Source of the DNA: Duganella guangzhouensis
Lineage (GTDB): Bacteria > Pseudomonadota > Gammaproteobacteria > Burkholderiales > Burkholderiaceae_D
Length of the DNA stretch: 64,000 nt
Assembly (NCBI RefSeq): GCF_009674535.1
Contig: NZ_WKJK01000007.1
Coordinates: 1-64,000 of the forward strand
Direction of reading: 5' to 3'
In this document: piece after piece, positions 61,919 to 64,000 of the stretch
Layout of the letters: every line of letters starts with the position of its first letter
Numbering within the stretch: the first letter of the stretch is position 1
Notes under the pieces: generated by a model
The model's input: only the letters and a program-made list of their open reading frames with translations
Databases searched by the model: none
Told to the model about the DNA's origin: nothing
Translations under genes and position numbers: made by a program

Positions 61919-62842
61919 TCAGGCCACCGCGTGCTCGGGGTCGCGCAGCTGGGTCGGTGTGATGCCGAAGCGGCCCTTGAACATGCGCGAGAAGTGCGCG
62001 TGGTTGGCGAAGCCGCAGTCGAGCGCGATCTGGCCGACGTAATCGTCGGTGGCCTGCAGCAGCATCATGGCCTGACTCAGGCGCACTTCCAGCAGCAGTC
62101 CACTCATGCTGTGGCCGTCGCGGGCGAGGCGGCGGCGCAGCGTGGCTTCGCTGACGTTGAGCGCGATTGCGGCCGAGGCCGCGTTCCATGGCTGCGCCGG
62201 AGCGGCGGCCAGCAAGGCGCGCAGGCGGGCCAGGAACGAGGGTTGCGTGGCCGGCGCGAATCGGCTGCCTTGCAGCGCCAGCCAGACCAATACTTCCTGT
62301 GCCGCGTGACGGGCGATCTGGTCCGGCGTGTGCGGCTCCATCCACAGCGCCCGCACCCGCTCGACCGCCTGCCGCAAACCAGCCGCCGGCGCCGCCAACA
62401 CGCGCGGCGCGACCAGCGGCGCAAATGCCGAAGCGCCAGACATGCCTGGCGCGGCAGCTACAGCCGGCGCGGCGCGTGATTCATCGGACGCGGCGGACGC
62501 GGCGGACGGGCCGGCACCCATCGCGGTGGCGGCTTCGGCCGAGGCGGCGATCAGGCTATCGTCGAACATCAGGCTGATCGCCTCGTACGGCGCGTCACCA
62601 TTCAGCTGGTTGGTGACGCCGTAACTGGCGCCGTGCGGCAGCAGGATCAGCCCACCCTCGTCGCAACGCCACAACTCGCCCTGGCCGAACACGGTCTTGC
62701 GGCCGGCCAGCACCAGCACCACCGTGCTCTGGCCGACATACAACTCCGGCACAAACAGCTCGCGTCCCTGCCGCAGATGCGCGCTGGCGCCCAGCCCTTC
62801 GCGCACCGTGCAACGGCGCGGCGATTGGACCACCGTCAGCAT
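61919..62842 (-). CDS. AraC-family transcriptional regulator
   Basis: A 307-residue regulator. The N-terminal cupin-like sensing part covers about residues 10-110 (RELFVPELYVGQSTVVLVLAGRKTVF; GLILLPHGASYGVTNQLNG). An Ala-rich linker lies near 115-150. The C-terminal AraC DNA-binding domain has AIALNVSEATLRRRLARDGHS and IALDCGFANHAHFSRMFKGRFGITPTQLR. ATG 62842 is two bases after the stop of the MFS gene on the same strand, so both are coupled. The longer frame up to 63193 overlaps the transporter and is not real. Confidence 0.88.
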   Translation of the reverse strand: MLTVVQSPRRCTVREGLGASAHLRQGRELFVPELYVGQSTVVLVLAGRKTVFGQGELWRCDEGGLILLPHGASYGVTNQLNGDAPYEAISLMFDDSLIAASAEAATAMGAGPSAASAASDESRAAPAVAAAPGMSGASAFAPLVAPRVLAAPAAGLRQAVERVRALWMEPHTPDQIARHAAQEVLVWLALQGSRFAPATQPSFLARLRALLAAAPAQPWNAASAAIALNVSEATLRRRLARDGHSMSGLLLEVRLSQAMMLLQATDDYVGQIALDCGFANHAHFSRMFKGRFGITPTQLRDPEHAVA

Positions 62843-62844
62843 GC

Positions 62845-64000
62845 TCAACGCTCCGCCTGTCCCACCGGCGCCAGCGTGCGCAGGCGCAGCGCCACCACCA
62901 CTGCCAGAGCCAGCGCGCACGCCAGCACCGCCACCACGCCCGGCCACGCCGAGTGGCCCCACATCACGCCGGTGGCCGAACCGATCACGCTCGAACCGAG
63001 GTAGTAGAAGAACAGATACAAGGCGGATGCCAGCGCCTTGTTGCTGGTCGCCCGACGGCCAACCCAGCTGCTGGCCACCGAATGGGTCGCGAAGAAACCG
63101 TAAGTGAATACCGCCACGCCCACCACAATCAGCGGCAGCCAGTTCGACAACGTCAGCAGCAGACCGCTGAACATGATCAACGACATCACCCACAGCACAT
63201 GGCGCCGGCCATAGCGGTCAGCCAACCGCCCCGCCCACACCGAGCTGTAAATGCCCAGCAAATACATGAAGGACACCGCGCCCACCACGCTCTGGTTCAA
63301 CGCGAACGGCTCGGCCAGCAGGCGGTAGGCGATGTAGTTGTACATGCTGACGAAAGCACCCATTAACAGGAACGCCAGCGCGAACAGCCACGGCAAACCG
63401 GCATCCGACAAATGCAGCTTGAAGCCGGAAGGCAGCGTGCGCCAGCCCTCGCGCGTTGGCGTGAAGTGGCGCGACACCGGCAGGCTGCGCCAGAATTCAA
63501 ACGCCGCGTACAGCCCGGCCACGCCGACCAGCCCCAGCGCCAGCCGCCACGAGAAATGGTCGCTCAACACCGACGTCATCACCCGCCCCACCATGCCGCC
63601 AAAGGCGCTGCCGCTGATGTACAAGCCCATCGACAAGCCCAGCGATTCCGGTTCGATTTCCTCGCCCAGGTAAGCCATGGCGATGGCCGGCATGCCGCCC
63701 AGTGCGACACCCAGCAAGGCACGCATCACCAGCAGTTGCGGATAGTTGTGGGCGAACGCGCACAGCAGCGTCATCAGCGCGGCGATCGCCATCCCGCCCA
63801 CCATCAGCGGCTTGCGGCCGAAGCGTTCGGAAATCGCGCTGGACGCCACCAGCGTCAGCGCCAGCGCGGCGGTAGAGATCGACAGCACCACGCTGCTCTG
63901 TGCCGCGCTCAGGCCGAATTCATGCGACAACAGCGGCATCAGCGGTTGCACGCAGTACAGCAGCGCGAAGGTGGAAAAGCCGCCAAAGAACATGGCGCGG
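62845..64000 (-). CDS. MFS transporter (YnfM type), cut by window edge
   Basis: 385 visible codons of a twelve-helix major facilitator protein. The N-terminal pattern MFFGGFSTFALLYCVQPLMPLL and the helix 4-5 loop ALGGMPAIAMAYLGEEI are typical of the YnfM/YdhP drug-efflux type. The frame is open to the right edge (R-A-M-F-F), so the true start probably lies beyond 64000. Its stop (TGA) is two bases before the AraC ATG. It is likely regulated by that AraC protein. The substrate is unknown. Confidence 0.88.
   Translation of the reverse strand, partial: RAMFFGGFSTFALLYCVQPLMPLLSHEFGLSAAQSSVVLSISTAALALTLVASSAISERFGRKPLMVGGMAIAALMTLLCAFAHNYPQLLVMRALLGVALGGMPAIAMAYLGEEIEPESLGLSMGLYISGSAFGGMVGRVMTSVLSDHFSWRLALGLVGVAGLYAAFEFWRSLPVSRHFTPTREGWRTLPSGFKLHLSDAGLPWLFALAFLLMGAFVSMYNYIAYRLLAEPFALNQSVVGAVSFMYLLGIYSSVWAGRLADRYGRRHVLWVMSLIMFSGLLLTLSNWLPLIVVGVAVFTYGFFATHSVASSWVGRRATSNKALASALYLFFYYLGSSVIGSATGVMWGHSAWPGVVAVLACALALAVVVALRLRTLAPVGQAER

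Noticed and set aside
1-64000. CRISPR arrays, tRNA or rRNA genes, insertion sequences, prophage genes
   Set aside because: No regularly spaced repeat, no cloverleaf with the usual TTCGAATC-type arm that I could find by eye, no transposase or integrase motifs. A tRNA scan could still find one that I missed.

Overview
The window looks like chromosomal DNA of a GC-rich betaproteobacterium, most likely Oxalobacteraceae (Massilia/Duganella/Rugamonas type). The case rests on gene content and order: rpsP-rimM-trmD-rplS, a DUF3579 gene, a CobD/CbiB-family membrane protein, a YjfB-family small protein, etfBA next to a long acyl-CoA dehydrogenase, PEP-CTERM proteins, TonB receptors and a chitin/GlcNAc locus. 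I see no phage, plasmid, IS transposase, CRISPR array, rRNA or tRNA. The genus is inference.

Layout. 1-3.8 kb: the edge of a FimV-like gene, fumC, an outer-membrane-type protein, an S4 RNA-binding protein and a small helical protein. 3.8-5.7 kb: a two-gene bufferin-type locus, bufA plus one long gene that fuses the multinuclear iron oxygenase (DUF692) to its DUF2063 partner. 5.8-10 kb: YjfB, MobB, a 59-residue PEP-CTERM-like protein, gspB-gspA and two coupled unknown genes. 10.2-11.5 kb: a DUF2807 protein with a very regular alternating repeat, then an 88-bp perfect palindrome.

11.5-25 kb: a chitin/N-acetylglucosamine locus. It holds nagK-nagA-nagB-II-GH3 hexosaminidase-AmpG-like transporter, a TPR protein, a GH18 chitinase, a GntR repressor (NagQ/NagR type), a TonB receptor and a cupin_8 protein. 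Three copies of an 18-bp direct repeat with an 11-bp period (TGGTATT-N4-TGGTATT) lie before nagK, before the repressor-chitinase pair and before the TonB receptor. They read as one regulon: chitinase outside, TonB import across the outer membrane, MFS import across the inner membrane, hexosaminidase trimming, then phosphorylation, deacetylation and deamination to fructose-6-phosphate.

25-36 kb: an oxidoreductase with a divergent LysR gene, an MFS transporter, a winged-helix/ATPase regulator, a decayed Rrf2-oxidoreductase pair, a GH26 mannanase, a PEP-CTERM protein and an M16 peptidase. 36-50 kb is mostly housekeeping: DUF3579, CobD-like, Nudix, rpsP-rimM-trmD-rplS, a TM2 protein, a glycine-zipper protein, proline dehydrogenase, acyl-CoA dehydrogenase, etfBA, a TusA-like protein and alaS. 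A second perfect 43-bp-arm inverted repeat sits at 43.0 kb. 50-64 kb: a secreted hypothetical, a PAS-LuxR regulator, a siderophore-type TonB receptor with a short plug, a glycerophosphodiesterase, a CaiB-type CoA transferase, small unknown genes, LysR with a frameshifted alcohol dehydrogenase, a PAS-GGDEF-EAL protein, a YbhB-type protein, an AraC regulator and an MFS transporter cut by the edge.

The observations I rate highest are the fused bufferin maturation enzyme, the NagQ-type operator set, the two long palindromes with common ends but unrelated arms, and the locus decayed by short deletions at 30.5-31.7 kb. Motifs and reading frames were read by eye. Family names come from general knowledge and no database search was run.
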